DNA from: Aurantiacibacter xanthus | Lineage (GTDB): Bacteria > Pseudomonadota > Alphaproteobacteria > Sphingomonadales > Sphingomonadaceae | NCBI RefSeq assembly: GCF_003584015.1 | Contig: NZ_QXFM01000114.1 | Coordinates: 1-64,000 of the forward strand | Length of the DNA stretch: 64,000 nt | Reading direction: 5' to 3' | In this document: positions 41,504 through 50,853 of the stretch, in pieces | Position numbering within the stretch: position 1 is the first letter of the stretch | Layout: each line of letters starts with the position of its first letter | Translations under genes and position numbers: made by a program | The notes under the pieces: model-generated | Databases searched by the model: none | Told to the model about the DNA's origin: nothing | What the model saw: the letters and a program-made list of their open reading frames with translations, nothing else

Positions 41504-42048
41504 CAGCCGTTCCAGTCCACCGTGGCCGCCTGAAGAATATCGCAGATGTTATCGCCAGCCTGGACGGCGATCTTGCTGGCAACCCGCAGCGCTTCGATCC
41601 GCGCCTCCGCTGCAGTGACTTCGCTCGATCGGGCCAGAACTTCCGAGCGCACCTGCGACACGGGAACGGCCGAACCAGAGATGGCACTGCGAGCCTCTGC
41701 CTCGGCGACCATGAAAGGATAAAGCGCAGGATCGGCTTCATCAGCACCGGCCGCCCAGCTCTGCGCTTCCGCGAGCTTTTGGGCATAGCGGCGATCCTGC
41801 CCCGCTATATCTGTCACATTGGACTTGAAGATTGCGGCAGCTTCCATATCGACCTTGCTGCGCAGATAGGTCTTCAATCTGCTGAAATCGGGTGTCTCTG
41901 CATAAGGATTTAGGATCAGCCCATCGGGCAGAATGAGTGCTGCCCGCCCATCCTCGACCGGCTGCATTTCCGCTTCCCGATCGCTGGGTGCAACGCCAAT
42001 CGCGACGATCTGACCAGTGGTGGTGTCATAATGTACCCAGGTGCTCAT
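41503..42048 (-). CDS. Phage tail-associated protein, possible fibre assembly factor
   Basis: The 181-residue protein begins MSTWVHYDTTTGQIVAIGVAP, like the N-terminal strands of tail-fibre assembly proteins. A helical C-terminal part follows (LKTYLRSKVDMEAAAIFKSN, AEAEARSAISGSAVPVSQVR) resembling DUF4376-type segments. It overlaps the tail-tip gene by 4 bases. The assignment is from layout and composition only. Confidence 0.6.
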   Translation of the reverse strand: MSTWVHYDTTTGQIVAIGVAPSDREAEMQPVEDGRAALILPDGLILNPYAETPDFSRLKTYLRSKVDMEAAAIFKSNVTDIAGQDRRYAQKLAEAQSWAAGADEADPALYPFMVAEAEARSAISGSAVPVSQVRSEVLARSSEVTAAEARIEALRVASKIAVQAGDNICDILQAATVDWNG

Positions 42049-44609
42049 CTTTTGCGTTCCTCGACCTCGAGAATGGTGTTGCTCATGTGGGAAAAATTGG
42101 TCGTCGCTCCGTTGAAAAGCGTCGTCCTGAACGAGATCGTGTGAGAACCGGCAGAGAGCCCGGCGACGACGGCCTTGTAGGCTTCGGTTGACCAGGTTGT
42201 GTCGTCGCCTGCGGGCCAGGTCGTGCTTGACCAGACCACTGTGCCACCAACGTAAATGTAATTGGTTCGGCGGGCGTTATCCTGCAGCCGCGCATTGGAA
42301 TGCACCGTTATCTTGAGAACGCTGTCAGCCTCATCTTTGGTGACGGTGAGCGAGGCGATCGTTACCTGCACGTTGTTGTTGATATAGATAAGGCCGGTTT
42401 CGACGTAGTTGATCTTAGTGACCGCATCGAACCCGATCTTGCTTGTCCCGACTTGCAGGTTTCCGATCTTGGCGTTCGTCACCTCAAGGTTGCCGATTTT
42501 GACACCCGTGATCGCACCGTTGGCCAGTTCGTTATTGCCCACCGATCCCGGCGGCAGGCTTCCCCCGAATTGCGCGCTGCCGTTCTTGTCTACCCAGAAG
42601 ACCCCGGAGCCCTTCGACACGTTTGCCGGGCTGGACGGGGTCGGTCCGGCCCAGAGCAGCAGGTCGTTGGAAGTGCCGAAGTTATGCCCCATCAGCACGC
42701 TGTTGCTGGGGCCCCGATTCCAGAGAATGCCGCCAACCCATGTCAGGCCGTAGCCGCCGCTGGGGCTGGTGACGCTGAAGACGTCGGCAAGCACGGCAAA
42801 TGCCCCGGTCTGCCCATTGTTGTTGAGCGCGACCCCGGTGACATGGCCGTTGACGTTGACGGTCACACTCCAGCGGCCAAAGAGGGTCGCCACGTTCCCA
42901 TTGAGGGTGGTGATCGCGGTTGTCTGCTGCGAGATCGACACGCCATGTGAGGCGACCGTCGTGTTGAGCGAGGCGAAGGATGTTTCGAGCGTGGCGAGGG
43001 CCGACGCCTGTGACGATACGCTGGCGCTGAGGGTGCCGATCGTATCGGACTGGTCGGCGACAATGCTTGCGGTCAGATTGTACGAATCGAGCGCGGCTGC
43101 GGCTGCATCGGTGGCAATCACCTGCTGGGTGGATGCAACCGTCGCGCTGGCAGCGGCGTCTCCAGCATGCGAGGCAGCCAACGCCGCACTCTCGGCCGCT
43201 CCCGCCGTATCGCCGTAGGTTGCGAAGAGATCGGCGATTTGCGCTTCGGCCGCAGCGACGGCAATCTCGGCCGCTGTCACGTCGGCCTGCAAATCAGCAA
43301 GGTCGCTTACGGCCTGCGCCACCTGGCTGGCGGGTACGCCGTTCACATTTTCCGTGTCTTTCGACGTATTGTCGCCCGTCACGTCCGCGCCCGGCTGAGC
43401 CGGTTTCAGATCCTCGATCGGCGTGCCGTCGCCATAGAGCACGATCGCAGCCAGGCTGCTGCGCGGCATCACCAACTCGTTGCGCCGATAGCCGAGGCGG
43501 CGTGTGCCCATCGGGCTGAAGCTGGCAACGCGGCTGGCCTTCACGATCCGCGCACTGGCGACAGGTGCGCCCCAGGCCCACTCGCGAATGGAAATCGTGC
43601 CTGCCGCCTCGATCACCCACAGCAGCGACACATTGCCCAGCAACTGATCGAGCACGGACGCTGCGGTGACGGTCTCGTCCTTCAGCAGCCATCCGGCCGG
43701 TGCAGGCCGCAGGATGGTCGCTTGCGCCACGTTTCCGGCAGTGAAGGCCGGGCCTCCTGCAGCGGCAACGATGCGCTCGGCAAGCTCGGCGCTGGTCTCG
43801 ACATAGCCCGACCCGACCTCGCCCCTGATATCGGCCGTGATGGCGCGGGCATGGGCCGACCACCACTTTACGCAGGCGATACTCGGGGCGACGACACCGC
43901 CGCCCTGCGGCGCTTCAGCCGCCTGCAGTGCCGCGAACGTCGCCTCAGCACTGCCCTGCCACCCGAGCAAGGTCAGGCTCGCCGCTGCCGCGCCCCGGTC
44001 GCGCACGGCGTCGAAGGCATGCAGAGGGCGGGAAGGATCGGCAAAACACCAGATGTTATTCGCCGGATCGAGCGGCTCGCCCGGCACGTTCCACACCGCG
44101 CCGAGCGACCGCTGCTTGATCCGGCCAGCCCAGTCGGCTGGCCCTTCCAGCCCACCAGTACCGGCGAAGCGATCGGTCAGCAGCGGCTTCTTGAGGTCGG
44201 CTGCCGGATCGGAGAACTGGATCGTCATCACGCCATCGGCGATCGGCGTCTCCAGCACCTTGCCGGTCAGCACCACGGGAGGCAGCTCACCCTCGGTCGG
44301 CTCCGGCCCGATCCGCATGGTGATCGCGGCATCCTTCCAGAGAAAGGCGGCCATCTCCGCCAGGTCGGCCTTGCTGCTCGGCGACCAGCGCACCTCGCTG
44401 GCCGCAGGCACCGCGCCGGTTCCGAACTCGCCGTTTTCGAAGTCGAGCGCGGTCACGATCGTGGGCAGCTTTGCGATCCCGGCGCGCCAATGATGGCCAC
44501 CGTAATGGTACGGTTTGATCCCGCCGCCACCAGCCAGGCGCACGGTCTCGGTCGCCCCGGTAGATACGCGGCGAGGGCTCGCTTCGATGAGGATAAGCGG
44601 CGCGCCCAT
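42045..44609 (-). CDS. Phage tail tip / host specificity protein (DUF1983-type C-terminus)
   Basis: The 854-residue protein has an N-terminal tail-hub-like half (to about residue 430: FENGEFGTGAVPAASEVRWS, WVIEAAGTISIREWAWG, RRLGYRRNELVMPRSSLAA). A long Ala/Ser/Thr helical stretch (about 435-580, ADVTAAEIAVAAAEAQIADL, SVSSQASALATLETSF) forms a coiled coil. A central-fibre domain (LFGRWSVTVNVNGHVTGVAL, FSVTSPSGG, VFWVDKNGSAQFGG) follows, like the DUF1983 part of lambda gpJ-type proteins. The C-terminal 200 residues are beta-rich. It should form the tail tip and contact the receptor. Confidence 0.78.
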   Translation of the reverse strand: MGAPLILIEASPRRVSTGATETVRLAGGGGIKPYHYGGHHWRAGIAKLPTIVTALDFENGEFGTGAVPAASEVRWSPSSKADLAEMAAFLWKDAAITMRIGPEPTEGELPPVVLTGKVLETPIADGVMTIQFSDPAADLKKPLLTDRFAGTGGLEGPADWAGRIKQRSLGAVWNVPGEPLDPANNIWCFADPSRPLHAFDAVRDRGAAAASLTLLGWQGSAEATFAALQAAEAPQGGGVVAPSIACVKWWSAHARAITADIRGEVGSGYVETSAELAERIVAAAGGPAFTAGNVAQATILRPAPAGWLLKDETVTAASVLDQLLGNVSLLWVIEAAGTISIREWAWGAPVASARIVKASRVASFSPMGTRRLGYRRNELVMPRSSLAAIVLYGDGTPIEDLKPAQPGADVTGDNTSKDTENVNGVPASQVAQAVSDLADLQADVTAAEIAVAAAEAQIADLFATYGDTAGAAESAALAASHAGDAAASATVASTQQVIATDAAAAALDSYNLTASIVADQSDTIGTLSASVSSQASALATLETSFASLNTTVASHGVSISQQTTAITTLNGNVATLFGRWSVTVNVNGHVTGVALNNNGQTGAFAVLADVFSVTSPSGGYGLTWVGGILWNRGPSNSVLMGHNFGTSNDLLLWAGPTPSSPANVSKGSGVFWVDKNGSAQFGGSLPPGSVGNNELANGAITGVKIGNLEVTNAKIGNLQVGTSKIGFDAVTKINYVETGLIYINNNVQVTIASLTVTKDEADSVLKITVHSNARLQDNARRTNYIYVGGTVVWSSTTWPAGDDTTWSTEAYKAVVAGLSAGSHTISFRTTLFNGATTNFSHMSNTILEVEERKR

Positions 44610-47600
44610 CAGGACGTCCGCGCGAGCCGTGCCAGCGCGGCGTAATCATCGCCGGAGCCACCATTCCGCGCGATCTGCTCCAGCCAGGCGTTCATGGCCT
44701 TCTGTTCGGCCAGCATGCGGGCGTTCTGGTCATTGTTCTCGTCCAGCGCGGCATTGGTGGTGGCCAGTGCCGGGTCGCTGCTCTTCTGCGCATCGCTGAT
44801 CCGCTGATTGGCAGCAGCGATCACGTCACGCGCACTATCGAGAATGAAGGCGTTGTCGTTGGCGAAGCCGCCCGTCGTTCCGTAAACCTCTTCCGAGACC
44901 CGGTTGAGCTGTTCGAGCAGCTCGGCCAGCCGGTCGGCTGCACCATCCTGCCCGGCTTGCGCTGCCGCCTTGGCGAGATCGATCTCGCCCAGCAGGGCAT
45001 CACGCCGATCGACAGCGGAGCCTTCGAACAGGTCCCCGCTGGTCATCCGCGTGATGAGGTCCTGCAGGGAACCGACCTGTCCAGCGAGCAGCTGATCGGT
45101 CAGCGCCAGCCGGTCGGCAGCATTGCGCTTCTCCAGCGCCACGACATCGAGGCCGTATTTTCGGGCGATGCTAAGACGCTCTGCGGCGACACTTTCGAAG
45201 TCGCTAAGAGCCTGCGCGAGGGCGTCGGTCGGACCGGCCAGCAACTTCTCGATATCGCGAACCTTCAGCGCCTCTTCGAGCCCGGCCTCGATATCCTTGG
45301 AGGACTTCAGCGCCGTCTGAACCGCCTCCGAAACGCCCGTGATCGCGCCGTCTCCGATCGCATCGGCAAAGGCGGCCGCAAGAGCAGCTTGCGGATCGGT
45401 GCCGTTGTAAAGCGCACCGCTGGGACGCTTGGCCCCGGCGTCGAAGCTGGCTGAGCTGCCGACGCGGAAATAGTCTTCGCGCTGGCCGATCGAGACCGAG
45501 AAAGACCCGATCTGGGCACCCAGTGCATCGGCGACCTTGAGCAGTCCGGCATCGAGCGTGTCCGCCAGCGTTTGTACGTTGCTAAGCAGCTCGCCGCGTG
45601 CCTGGGTGCGCCCGCCAATGCCGGTCACTCCGAGGTTGGCATCGTCGACGTTGCCGAACAGGCTGCCCACCACGCTGCCGAGGATCGAGCCGATGATGTC
45701 CCCGCCGGGAATGCCGGTCATACCACCGATTGCGCCGCCGATCTGCGCGCCTTCGCGAGAGCCGCCAAGCCCCAGCGCGTCGCTGAGCATCGCGACGTTA
45801 GAGCCGGTCTTCGCGCCCGAAAGGCCCTTCGCCAGCCCTTCGGCAATCGACTTGTTCAACGCACCGCCGAACAGGCTGTCACCGATCTCGCCATCGAGAA
45901 GGCCTTGGACCCCGCCCAGCACCGCGCCGGTCTCGCCGCCCGTGAAATAGCCCTTCATGGCTCCGGCGAACGCGCCGGAGAGCTGGCCGAAGAACTCGAC
46001 CCCGAACAGATTGTCGAGCTGATCGGTCAGCGTGTTCGCCATCCCCAACGTCAGCTTGTCGAGGAAGGCGTCGGGATCGATCCCCGCGACGCCGCGCTCC
46101 AGGCGGCGGGCGCTGACGACGATTTCGTCGGTGTTGTCGGCGGTCTCCTGCTGCGCGCGATCGGGGGTGTTTGCCGTAGCATTCCGCGCAAAGGGCGCGA
46201 ATGCAGCGGCAAAGCCAGTACTGGTGCTCCCGCGTGCGCCGCTGTTGTCATTCGCGGCGCGGCCACCGATCAGCCCATCGATCCGCGCCGAGGCGGCCGA
46301 CATCGTCTCGGCCAGATCGGTCGCGGCCTGGCCTGCCTTCTCGGTGCCTGCCTGCATGATGTCGACGCCGGTTGCGATGCCGGTGTTCTGTCGCACATAG
46401 TCGTCCAGTTCGCGCAGCATCGGGCCGAACAGCTGCTCGGTCAGCAGCTTGCCCTGCAGCCCGGCAATGTTGTCCTTGAACGAGGATAGGAAATCGCCCG
46501 CACCCGCCTTGCCGCTGAGCAGCGCCTCAAGGTCATTGCGAACTGTGCCGATGCTACCCGAATAGGCGGCGATCAACTCCTGCCGCTGCGCCAGCGCCTC
46601 GTTGAGCTCGCGCTCGGCCCTGACATTGTCGAGGATCGCCCGCCGCTGATCCTCGGTCACTTGTCCGACCCGATCCTGCAGCTGGTAGATCTGTTCGAGC
46701 GCGCGCGCCTCGTCCTCGCGCCCGGCAAGGATCAGCTCGCCGATATCTTCCTGCCGTCGGCTGGCCTCGATCAAATCGTTGAATGGGCGCAGCAGGCTTT
46801 GCTCGATCGCCTGGCGCGCAGCACCGGCGCTGGCGATCATGCCCTCGAAGCCCTCGGGCTTGCGCTTGCTCAGGTCGGCGACGATGTCGTCGAGCTGGCG
46901 AGTGGCCTGTGCAGCCTGAGACAGCAGTTGCGGCTGTTCACCGAATCGTTCGTTGATCCGGGCGATCTGTTCGGCGGCGCGCTTGCCAAATTCCGCGGTC
47001 TTTTTGAGTTCGCGCTCGGCGGCGTTCGATGAAGAGCGGGTCCGCGAGCGTGGGGCATTCCCTTCACGCCGAAGCTCAGGTGCGAGCTGCCCGCTTTCGA
47101 GAGACTGTTCGATGAGATCAGCCATCTCTCGGTTGCGCTCGGCCGTAAGCTTGTCGACCACTGCCTGCGCGAGCTCCGTGCGGCTGACGCCCGTGCCGCT
47201 CAAGTCCATGCTCTCGATCTGGCGTAGCGCGGCCCGGTTGCTCAAAACGCCAGCTTCTACCAGCTCCAGCATGCCCCTTACACTTGCTGCATTGTTTCCG
47301 CTCGACGACGCAACACCCTGCAAGTCGTTGGCCTGCAGCTCGAAGAAGCTAGGATTGGCCGTTTGCGCATCTGCCAAAGTGCTGCGCGAACTTGCCTCTT
47401 TTTCGAGCGCGTCTTTGCGCAGATTCATTGCCGTCAGCTGCGCATTGACGATCAGCAGCTCGTTCTGAGCTTTGATCCTGCCGCTGGTGAGGTCGAATAT
47501 GCCGCCGAGGGCCGATTGCGCGGCACCAAGCGCATCCGCGCCAACCTCCGCTGCTTTTGCGGCTTCCTCCGCCTCCCACAGGCCATCCACGAGATTGGCC

Positions 47601-48169
47601 AGCATGCTGGCACCGACGAAAACGGCCGCACCCCAAGGTCCGGCGAGGAAGCTCGCGAACCCTGAGAACCGCCCGCCCATCTGCGAAACGGCATCGGCCA
47701 CCTGTGCGCCCTGCAAGGCGATGATCGAACCGAGGTTGACGCCCGGCATCTGCGCCATGACGGCGACGTCCTGGATTTGGCGACCGAAGTTTACATAGCC
47801 AGCGCGGGCCTGCCTCACGCTTACGCCGGATCTGTTCAACGCCTCGTCCGATGCCCGCAGCGCGTTGACGGTGTCGCGGTGCTCCTTCTCGACCAGGCCG
47901 AGCGCGGTCTTCGTCTCCAGCAGCTCGCGGTTGTACTGCTCCAGGCTGATCTCGCCCGCCTTGTAGGCCGCGCGCGTCTGATCAGTCTGCTGCTTGGCGC
48001 GGGCCTGCGCCCCGGCCACCTTCTCGATCGACCTGTCGACCTTGTCGTAGGCCTGAGCGAGCTGGGCGGCGTTCTTCTCCGCGCCGTCCATGGCACTGTC
48101 GAACTTGTCCAGCGCCTGTTCGGCCCCACTGGCATCGCCCGTCAGGATAAAGCTGGTTTGCAGTGCCAT
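44609..48169 (-). CDS. Phage tail tape measure protein
   Basis: The 1186-residue protein sets tail length. The N-terminal quarter is coiled coil (AEKNAAQLAQAYDKVDRSIE, ISLEQYNRELLETKTALGLV). A tape-measure core with hydrophobic segment FLAGPWGAAVFVGASMLANL (about residues 177-196) follows, then more helical repeats and a Gly-rich hydrophobic block (GGAIGGMTGIPGGDIIGSIL, about residues 810-830). Its ATG shares a base with the stop of the frameshifted chaperone frame (TGATG), the lambda GT-H arrangement. Confidence 0.9.
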   Translation of the reverse strand: MALQTSFILTGDASGAEQALDKFDSAMDGAEKNAAQLAQAYDKVDRSIEKVAGAQARAKQQTDQTRAAYKAGEISLEQYNRELLETKTALGLVEKEHRDTVNALRASDEALNRSGVSVRQARAGYVNFGRQIQDVAVMAQMPGVNLGSIIALQGAQVADAVSQMGGRFSGFASFLAGPWGAAVFVGASMLANLVDGLWEAEEAAKAAEVGADALGAAQSALGGIFDLTSGRIKAQNELLIVNAQLTAMNLRKDALEKEASSRSTLADAQTANPSFFELQANDLQGVASSSGNNAASVRGMLELVEAGVLSNRAALRQIESMDLSGTGVSRTELAQAVVDKLTAERNREMADLIEQSLESGQLAPELRREGNAPRSRTRSSSNAAERELKKTAEFGKRAAEQIARINERFGEQPQLLSQAAQATRQLDDIVADLSKRKPEGFEGMIASAGAARQAIEQSLLRPFNDLIEASRRQEDIGELILAGREDEARALEQIYQLQDRVGQVTEDQRRAILDNVRAERELNEALAQRQELIAAYSGSIGTVRNDLEALLSGKAGAGDFLSSFKDNIAGLQGKLLTEQLFGPMLRELDDYVRQNTGIATGVDIMQAGTEKAGQAATDLAETMSAASARIDGLIGGRAANDNSGARGSTSTGFAAAFAPFARNATANTPDRAQQETADNTDEIVVSARRLERGVAGIDPDAFLDKLTLGMANTLTDQLDNLFGVEFFGQLSGAFAGAMKGYFTGGETGAVLGGVQGLLDGEIGDSLFGGALNKSIAEGLAKGLSGAKTGSNVAMLSDALGLGGSREGAQIGGAIGGMTGIPGGDIIGSILGSVVGSLFGNVDDANLGVTGIGGRTQARGELLSNVQTLADTLDAGLLKVADALGAQIGSFSVSIGQREDYFRVGSSASFDAGAKRPSGALYNGTDPQAALAAAFADAIGDGAITGVSEAVQTALKSSKDIEAGLEEALKVRDIEKLLAGPTDALAQALSDFESVAAERLSIARKYGLDVVALEKRNAADRLALTDQLLAGQVGSLQDLITRMTSGDLFEGSAVDRRDALLGEIDLAKAAAQAGQDGAADRLAELLEQLNRVSEEVYGTTGGFANDNAFILDSARDVIAAANQRISDAQKSSDPALATTNAALDENNDQNARMLAEQKAMNAWLEQIARNGGSGDDYAALARLARTS

Positions 48170-48543
48170 CAGTCGCTCTCGATCACGCCGTTAAGCCGGT
48201 TGCGCGCCGCGCCTTCCATCGCCTGCAGGTCGGCCCACAGCGGCGGCTCGGAGGTGATCCCGCGACCGCTCAGGGCTACGCTCACGCTCGCGTAATCGAG
48301 CCCCTGATAGTAGACCTGACCACCGGCCATCGGGATCGTCCTCCATTGCGTGGTGCAAGCGAGGAAGGCCTGCAGGCTGGGCCAGTTCTCCGGCCAGACC
48401 TCGAACTCGCACCGTTCACCGCCCCGCGCCCTGATCGCTGCGACCGCCTCGGGCGGAGCGCCGAGCACCTCGGCATCCTTGGCCGCCTGCGACCAGTCCG
48501 CCTGCTTGCCGCCGCCCGCCCAGTGGCGGGCGGCATCCCTCAG
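48169..48543 (-). CDS. Tail assembly chaperone, -1 frame extension (DUF1799), lambda gpT-like part
   Basis: This reading frame has 124 sense codons (LRDAARHWAGGGKQADWSQA..., then VLGAPPEAVAAIRARGG, FEVWPENWPSLQAFLACTTQW) and matches the DUF1799 family. It has no ATG; the first possible start (GTG complementary to 48466-48468) would remove the conserved first 25 residues. It is reached by a -1 shift at the slippery heptamer 48543-48549 from the upstream chaperone frame, giving a 234-residue fusion like lambda gpGT. Independent start at the GTG is the alternative. Confidence 0.8.
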   Translation of the reverse strand: MRDAARHWAGGGKQADWSQAAKDAEVLGAPPEAVAAIRARGGERCEFEVWPENWPSLQAFLACTTQWRTIPMAGGQVYYQGLDYASVSVALSGRGITSEPPLWADLQAMEGAARNRLNGVIESD

Positions 48544-48872
48544 TTTCCCACGCGCGTCTTGGAAACCGCCTTCAGGTAGGTCTGCAGAACGGCGGCGCTG
48601 ACGTAGGACTTGCCCGCCAGCTGGTCGCGCAGGTTGTCCGAGTAGGGCACGGGCGTCTTCTTATCCTCGCCCACCAGATCATCGCCCCAGCCTTTCCACA
48701 CGGCCTTGACCATGCCGAGCTCGCCCTTCTCGCGGTTGATCGCCTGCAGTTCCTCGTGGTCGATCACTTCGAACCTGGCGGTGAAGGTCTGCTCATCGTG
48801 CCCGCCGTCGACGGGCACCATGACGGGGACGATGTGCGAGAAAGTGGGGTTGCCTTTGGTGACTACAAACAT
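48540..48872 (-). CDS. Tail assembly chaperone, lambda gpG-like
   Basis: The 110-residue protein (MFVVTKGNPTFSHIVPVMVP start; HDEQTFTARFEVIDHEELQA; LKAVSKTRVGN end) sits between the major tail protein and the tape measure protein, the usual place of the tail assembly chaperone that coats the tape measure. It ends at TGA directly after a slippery heptamer, so a fraction should be extended into the DUF1799 frame. Confidence 0.82.
   Translation of the reverse strand: MFVVTKGNPTFSHIVPVMVPVDGGHDEQTFTARFEVIDHEELQAINREKGELGMVKAVWKGWGDDLVGEDKKTPVPYSDNLRDQLAGKSYVSAAVLQTYLKAVSKTRVGN
48543..48549 (-). promoter_or_regulatory. Programmed -1 ribosomal frameshift site (GGGAAAC)
   Basis: On the minus strand the codons are GTG GGA AAC TGA, so G-GGA-AAC forms a canonical X-XXY-YYZ slippery heptamer immediately before the zero-frame stop at 48540-48542. 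Slipping back one base continues CTG AGG GAT GCC into the DUF1799 frame. Lambda uses GGGAAAG at the same place in its G/GT genes. Confidence 0.8.
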
Positions 48873-48887
48873 GATCCGAATTGCCTC

Positions 48888-49817
48888 TTAGGTGAGAGTG
48901 AGCGTCCACTGGTCGTTGGCGACCGTGGGCAGCGGCGTGAAATCGAGCGGCCATTCGACGATGCCCTGCTGCTGCTCGTATCCGCTCGGCCGCTTCTGCT
49001 GCGCTGCCGGCACATCGAGCGTGACGATCTTCCCGGCAGCCGTGCCGTGCACCAGCTTGATTTCCTGCCGCGTGCCCGCATTGGCGATCGCGAACGGGTT
49101 GTAAGTGTCGAGCGAAACCGCCTCGACCTGCGCGCGCAGGGTCTCGGCCTTGTCGACGATCAGGATCGCCTCCTGGCCGATCAGGAACCGGCGCTGCACA
49201 TCGTTGCCGAGGTTGAGCGTCAGGTCGCGCAGGACAAAGTCGCTGCCGCCGATCGTGAAGGTCGGCGTGTTGGCGTTGGTGGCCACCTGCGGGTCGGCGA
49301 AGGCGGAATAGTCCACAGCAGGTGCCGCAGCGGTCGTCGGCACCGTGAACAGGCCGGTCATAGTGCAGCTCAGCATCGGGATGCCCTGTGCCGAGACCTT
49401 CAGCTCGGCCGTGCCGCGCGCACCAAGGATGACATGGCGGGTGGTGCCGATCGCGAAGTAAAGGCACGCGCTCTCGCCGATCCCGGTGATCGGGTTGTAG
49501 GTGACGCTGTTGCCGGGATCGATCGTCTCGGCCACGTTCATCGCGCGCAGCAGCGGCCCCCAGGCGGGCGGCGTGCCCGCCGTGCCGGAGCCGACCAGTT
49601 CAAGGTCAAAGGTCAGAACGGCATGGATACCGACCGGAATGGTGGGATTGGCACCGAAGTTCGGCTTGTCGTTCGCCCGCTCGACGTCTTCGCCCTCCAT
49701 CGGGCGCAGCGTCACGTTGCTGGCGAGGATGGCGTTGGCCGCGCCCGTCGGCACCGCATCGACGCCGTAGGATGTTTCGAGCTTCGCCAGGAACGTCTTC
49801 GATTTCCAGAACAGCAT
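48888..49817 (-). CDS. Phage major tail tube protein
   Basis: The 309-residue protein has the tail-tube N-terminus KTFLAKLETSYGVDAVPTGA, then ASNVTLRPMEGEDVERAN, IPVGIHAVLTFDLELVGSGT, GARGTAELKVSAQGIPMLSC and TYNPITGIGESACLYFAIGT. It is the tube subunit of a non-contractile tail; no sheath protein is present nearby. It lies 15 bases upstream of the chaperone gene. Confidence 0.85.
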   Translation of the reverse strand: MLFWKSKTFLAKLETSYGVDAVPTGAANAILASNVTLRPMEGEDVERANDKPNFGANPTIPVGIHAVLTFDLELVGSGTAGTPPAWGPLLRAMNVAETIDPGNSVTYNPITGIGESACLYFAIGTTRHVILGARGTAELKVSAQGIPMLSCTMTGLFTVPTTAAAPAVDYSAFADPQVATNANTPTFTIGGSDFVLRDLTLNLGNDVQRRFLIGQEAILIVDKAETLRAQVEAVSLDTYNPFAIANAGTRQEIKLVHGTAAGKIVTLDVPAAQQKRPSGYEQQQGIVEWPLDFTPLPTVANDQWTLTLT

Positions 49818-49985
49818 CTATTTGCCCTCCTCTTCGCTGTGCGTATCGGTCTGCGGTTTCGCGGCCTCGCTCGCCGTTGCCGCGTCGGCCAGCACGGCCG
49901 GGCTGTTGTCCTTCAGCGTGCCATTCTTCTGGCGCACGAAGCTACCGGCGCGCTGCGGCAGAACGGGCTTCTTGCTCTTCGTCAT
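49818..49985 (-). CDS. Small phage protein (55 residues)
   Basis: An open frame from the ATG at 49985 to a TAG at 49818 encodes 55 residues. It starts MTKSKKPVLPQRAGSFVRQK with a basic N-terminus and has an acidic Ser/Glu-rich C-terminus (THSEEEGK). Its start overlaps the terminator-like gene upstream by 4 bases (ATGA) and its stop abuts the major tail gene, so it fits the operon without gaps. Function unknown. Confidence 0.7.
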   Translation of the reverse strand: MTKSKKPVLPQRAGSFVRQKNGTLKDNSPAVLADAATASEAAKPQTDTHSEEEGK

Positions 49986-50422
49986 CGTGTGATCCTCAGT
50001 TGGTCGTTGAGCTGGAAATCGATCTGGAACACGAGCACGCCGTTCTTCGCGCCGACCAGATCGGCCTGAGCGAGCTGAAACACGCCGACCGCGTCATCCG
50101 GCCCCCATCCGGCCACTGCATCGATCACGTCGCCCACCATCGGGCTCATGTCGCGCAAGGCCTGATCGCCGCGCGGATCGCTCTGGAAGCGGTCCATCAG
50201 CACCACGGCCACCCCCTCGCTGTAATGCTGGCGAAACATGCCCGCAGCGACGTCAGCCTGCCCGCCGATCAGCCCGCCAAACGACACGAATGCGGCAGGC
50301 GTCACCTGCGGCAAGCGATCCTTCTCGACCAGGTCGGCAAAGTCGGCCGCGTTGCCGATCCGGCTCAAAACGGGGATGTGCGCAATCAGTCGCTCGCGCA
50401 CGGCATCGAGGCGCAGGATCAT
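49982..50422 (-). CDS. Mu gp37-like protein, probable tail terminator/neck
   Basis: The 146-residue protein (RERLIAHIPVLSRIGNAADF, VSFGGLIGGQADVAAGMFRQ, VVLMDRFQSDPRGDQALRDM, GVLVFQIDFQLNDQLRI) has the size, fold pattern and position of Mu gp37/tail-terminator proteins that cap the tail tube. It overlaps the DUF1320 gene by 4 bases. Confidence 0.72.
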   Translation of the reverse strand: MILRLDAVRERLIAHIPVLSRIGNAADFADLVEKDRLPQVTPAAFVSFGGLIGGQADVAAGMFRQHYSEGVAVVLMDRFQSDPRGDQALRDMSPMVGDVIDAVAGWGPDDAVGVFQLAQADLVGAKNGVLVFQIDFQLNDQLRITR

Positions 50423-50847
50423 ACAAACCCCGTCAGGTTCTCGTTGCTGAAGGGGCGCGCCCGATCGGTGGTCTTCACGCCGCCGTCGTTCCGTGCTGCA
50501 GGTTCCACGCCTTCGAGCGGCAGCCGCACCGCGCCGCTGGCGATATCGCGCAGCGTGCGCATCGCCTGCTCGTAATCCTTCACGATCTTGGCGTCGGGCT
50601 CGTAGCGGTGCAGCTTGTAGATCGCGATCGAGCTGGCGAGGTCCACCAGCATCGGCGGCACCTCGGCCAGAGGCAGGCGATACTTGCCCGCCAGATAGCC
50701 GTCGATCACCGCGTCCGCATCGATCAGCGCACGCGTCACCACCTCGGCGTCGATCGCACCGGCCGGCACCTCGCCGCGATCGGTAAGCTCGATCAGCATG
50801 CGGGTGTCGAACCGGTCTGCAAGGATGGCTTGGGTGGCGTAGGTCAT
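50419..50847 (-). CDS. DUF1320 (Mu gp36-like) head completion protein
   Basis: The 142-residue protein begins MTYATQAILADRFDTRMLIELTDRG cut here for description and continues ALIDADAVIDGYLAGKYRLP and LVDLASSIAIYKLHR. These are the DUF1320 hallmarks (helical head-tail connector, gp36 of Mu). It connects the portal vertex to the tail and precedes the gp37-like gene. Confidence 0.88.
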   Translation of the reverse strand: MTYATQAILADRFDTRMLIELTDRGEVPAGAIDAEVVTRALIDADAVIDGYLAGKYRLPLAEVPPMLVDLASSIAIYKLHRYEPDAKIVKDYEQAMRTLRDIASGAVRLPLEGVEPAARNDGGVKTTDRARPFSNENLTGFV

Positions 50848-50853
50848 GTCAGG

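Noticed and set aside
48169-48468. DUF1799 frame as an independent gene from the GTG at 48468
   Set aside because: It would lose 25 conserved-looking residues that continue upstream without a start codon to the slippery heptamer. The frameshift explanation fits better, though not proven.
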